A DNA stretch of 64,000 bases from Nocardiopsis endophytica (lineage in GTDB: Bacteria; Actinomycetota; Actinomycetes; Streptosporangiales; Streptosporangiaceae). The notes below the pieces were generated by a model. The model had not been told where the DNA came from, did not search any database, and saw nothing but the letters and a program-made list of their open reading frames with translations. This document shows, in pieces, positions 62,935 to 64,000 of this stretch. Every line of letters starts with the position of its first letter. Position 1 is the stretch's first letter. The stretch is taken from contig NZ_JAQFWQ010000025.1 of the NCBI RefSeq assembly GCF_027706725.1, positions 1-64,000 on the forward strand. Reading direction: 5' to 3'. A program made the position numbers and the translations under genes.

Positions 62935-63307
62935 CCGGCGGGTAGCCGCCGGGTGACGCTGCGCAGGCGGGCCGACCACCCCGCCAGCAGTCCTGAACCG
63001 CTCGCGGATTCGTCGGCACGGGGGGACGCGTGTGGGGAGTCGGCTCCCATTCCGTTCGCGCGTTGTGGGGCGCCACAGCGTCTCTGATGCCACTTTCCCG
63101 TGGCGCGCGCGGTATCATGGAGGCGGTTCTTCGGACGCTTTCGCCGGTACGGCCCACCCCTGCCGAGGGTGGCGGGATCTCGGGGTGGTGAGCGGGTCCG
63201 GCAGGGCGATCACGCCCGCCTCCCGGTGCCGACCGTCCCCACCGATCCCCCTCGCGCGGGTGGACCGCGTCCCGCAACGGCGTCCCCCAGCAGGAGGGTG
63301 TTCCCAC
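62935..63307. other. gyrB upstream region, no gene seen
   Basis: 373 bp. GGTATCATGG (near 63112) offers a possible -10 TATCAT with a weak -35 (near 63091). AGGAGGG at 63292 is the gyrB ribosome site. No open frame with family resemblance. Confidence 0.5.
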
Positions 63308-64000
63308 TTGGCCTACGATGCTCGATCGATCACGGTTCTGGAAGGGCTCGAGGCGGTACGCAAGCGCCCCGGCATGTACATCGGCTCCACCGGTGAACGG
63401 GGTCTGCACCACCTGGTCTACGAGGTGGTGGACAACTCGGTGGACGAGGCGCTGGCGGGCCACGCCGACGCCATCGAGGTGACCCTGATGGCCGACGGCG
63501 GGGTGAGCGTCGCCGACAACGGCCGCGGAATCCCCGTCGACCTCCACCCGGTGGAGAAGCGCCCGGCGCTGGAGGTCGTGCTGTCCACCCTGCACGCGGG
63601 CGGCAAGTTCGACGGCAAGTCCTACGCGGTCTCCGGCGGCCTGCACGGCGTGGGCGTCTCCGTGGTCAACGCGCTGTCCACCCGGCTGGAGGCCGAGGTC
63701 CGCAAGGACGGCCACGTGTGGCGCCAGCAGTACGAGATGACCCGGCCCACCGCGGACGTGGCCAAGGGCGAGGAGACCTCCGAGAGCGGCACCCAGATCT
63801 CCTTCTGGGCCGACCCGTCGATCTTCGAGACCACCACCTACAGCTTCGAGACGCTGGCCCGCCGCATGCAGGAGATGGCGTTCCTGAACAAGGGGCTGTC
63901 CATCACGCTGCGGGACGAGCGGCCCGAGTTCGCGCCCGACGGCACGGTCGTGCAGACCTTCCACTACGAGGACGGCCTGGTCGACTTCGTCCGGCACATC
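63308..64000 (+). CDS. gyrB: DNA gyrase subunit B (N-terminal part)
   Basis: First 231 codons; cut by the window end. ATP site [23 protein letters not shown] and [15 protein letters not shown]. The first codon appears to be TTG (63308) with AGGAGGG 9 nt before it; no ATG/GTG in frame has a better fit. It has a short leader of about 3 residues before [20 protein letters not shown], shorter than in Streptomyces. Confidence 0.95.
   Translation, partial: MAYDARSITVLEGLEAVRKRPGMYIGSTGERGLHHLVYEVVDNSVDEALAGHADAIEVTLMADGGVSVADNGRGIPVDLHPVEKRPALEVVLSTLHAGGKFDGKSYAVSGGLHGVGVSVVNALSTRLEAEVRKDGHVWRQQYEMTRPTADVAKGEETSESGTQISFWADPSIFETTTYSFETLARRMQEMAFLNKGLSITLRDERPEFAPDGTVVQTFHYEDGLVDFVRHI

Overview
The window is a very GC-rich actinobacterial chromosome segment that carries the replication origin. 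Read right to left, the order gyrB, dciA, recF, gnd, dnaN, oriC, dnaA, rpmH, rnpA, yidD, yidC, jag, rsmG, parA, parB, trxA, trxB, anti-sigma, sigM, pseudokinase, murJ, cca, ino1, rpsF-ssb-rpsR-rplI, dnaB, upp, tadA, dnaX is the conserved origin-side order of Streptomyces and Streptosporangiales. I infer a member of the Streptosporangiales, possibly the Nocardiopsaceae. The sequence alone does not fix the genus.

Layout. 0-7 kb: dnaX, the 4.5S/SRP RNA, two tRNA-Ser genes, a phosphoribosyltransferase, an MHYT membrane sensor, and tadA with two tandem paralogues of the TadA-associated protein. 7-12.6 kb: upp, three small or membrane genes, and two divergent regulator/enzyme pairs (Lrp/DUF2000 and LysR/acetyltransferase). 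12.6-16.4 kb: dnaB, interrupted by two inteins at different active-site motifs. 16.8-28 kb: a MATE exporter, a PGRP amidase, rplI-rpsR-ssb-rpsF, a GT87 glycosyltransferase and two tandem class A PBPs. 28-36 kb: PadR/ino1, an MFS protein, then a rearranged patch (two DUF397 genes, a DUF5753 stump, and an ABC-F ATPase flanked by about 110-bp direct repeats), then cca. 36.5-48 kb: a cell-wall and stress cluster (DUF6049, two tandem murJ, a pseudokinase, sigM and its anti-sigma, trxB-trxA). 48-63 kb: a second PGRP amidase, parAB with six parS-like sites, rsmG-jag-yidC-yidD-rnpA-rpmH, dnaA, oriC, dnaN, gnd, recF, dciA and the start of gyrB.

How it fits together. DnaA boxes in front of dnaA, in oriC and in front of dnaB suggest shared DnaA control of initiation and helicase supply. 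ParB acts at the parS sites on both sides of oriC. MurJ, the pseudokinase, the PBPs, the amidases and GT87 form an envelope set. SigM, its anti-sigma and the thioredoxin pair form a stress unit. The least ordinary features are the two inteins of different mechanistic class in DnaB, the chimeric repeat structure around the ABC-F gene with its attenuator-like leader, and the tandem murJ and PBP pairs that share near-identical DNA patches.
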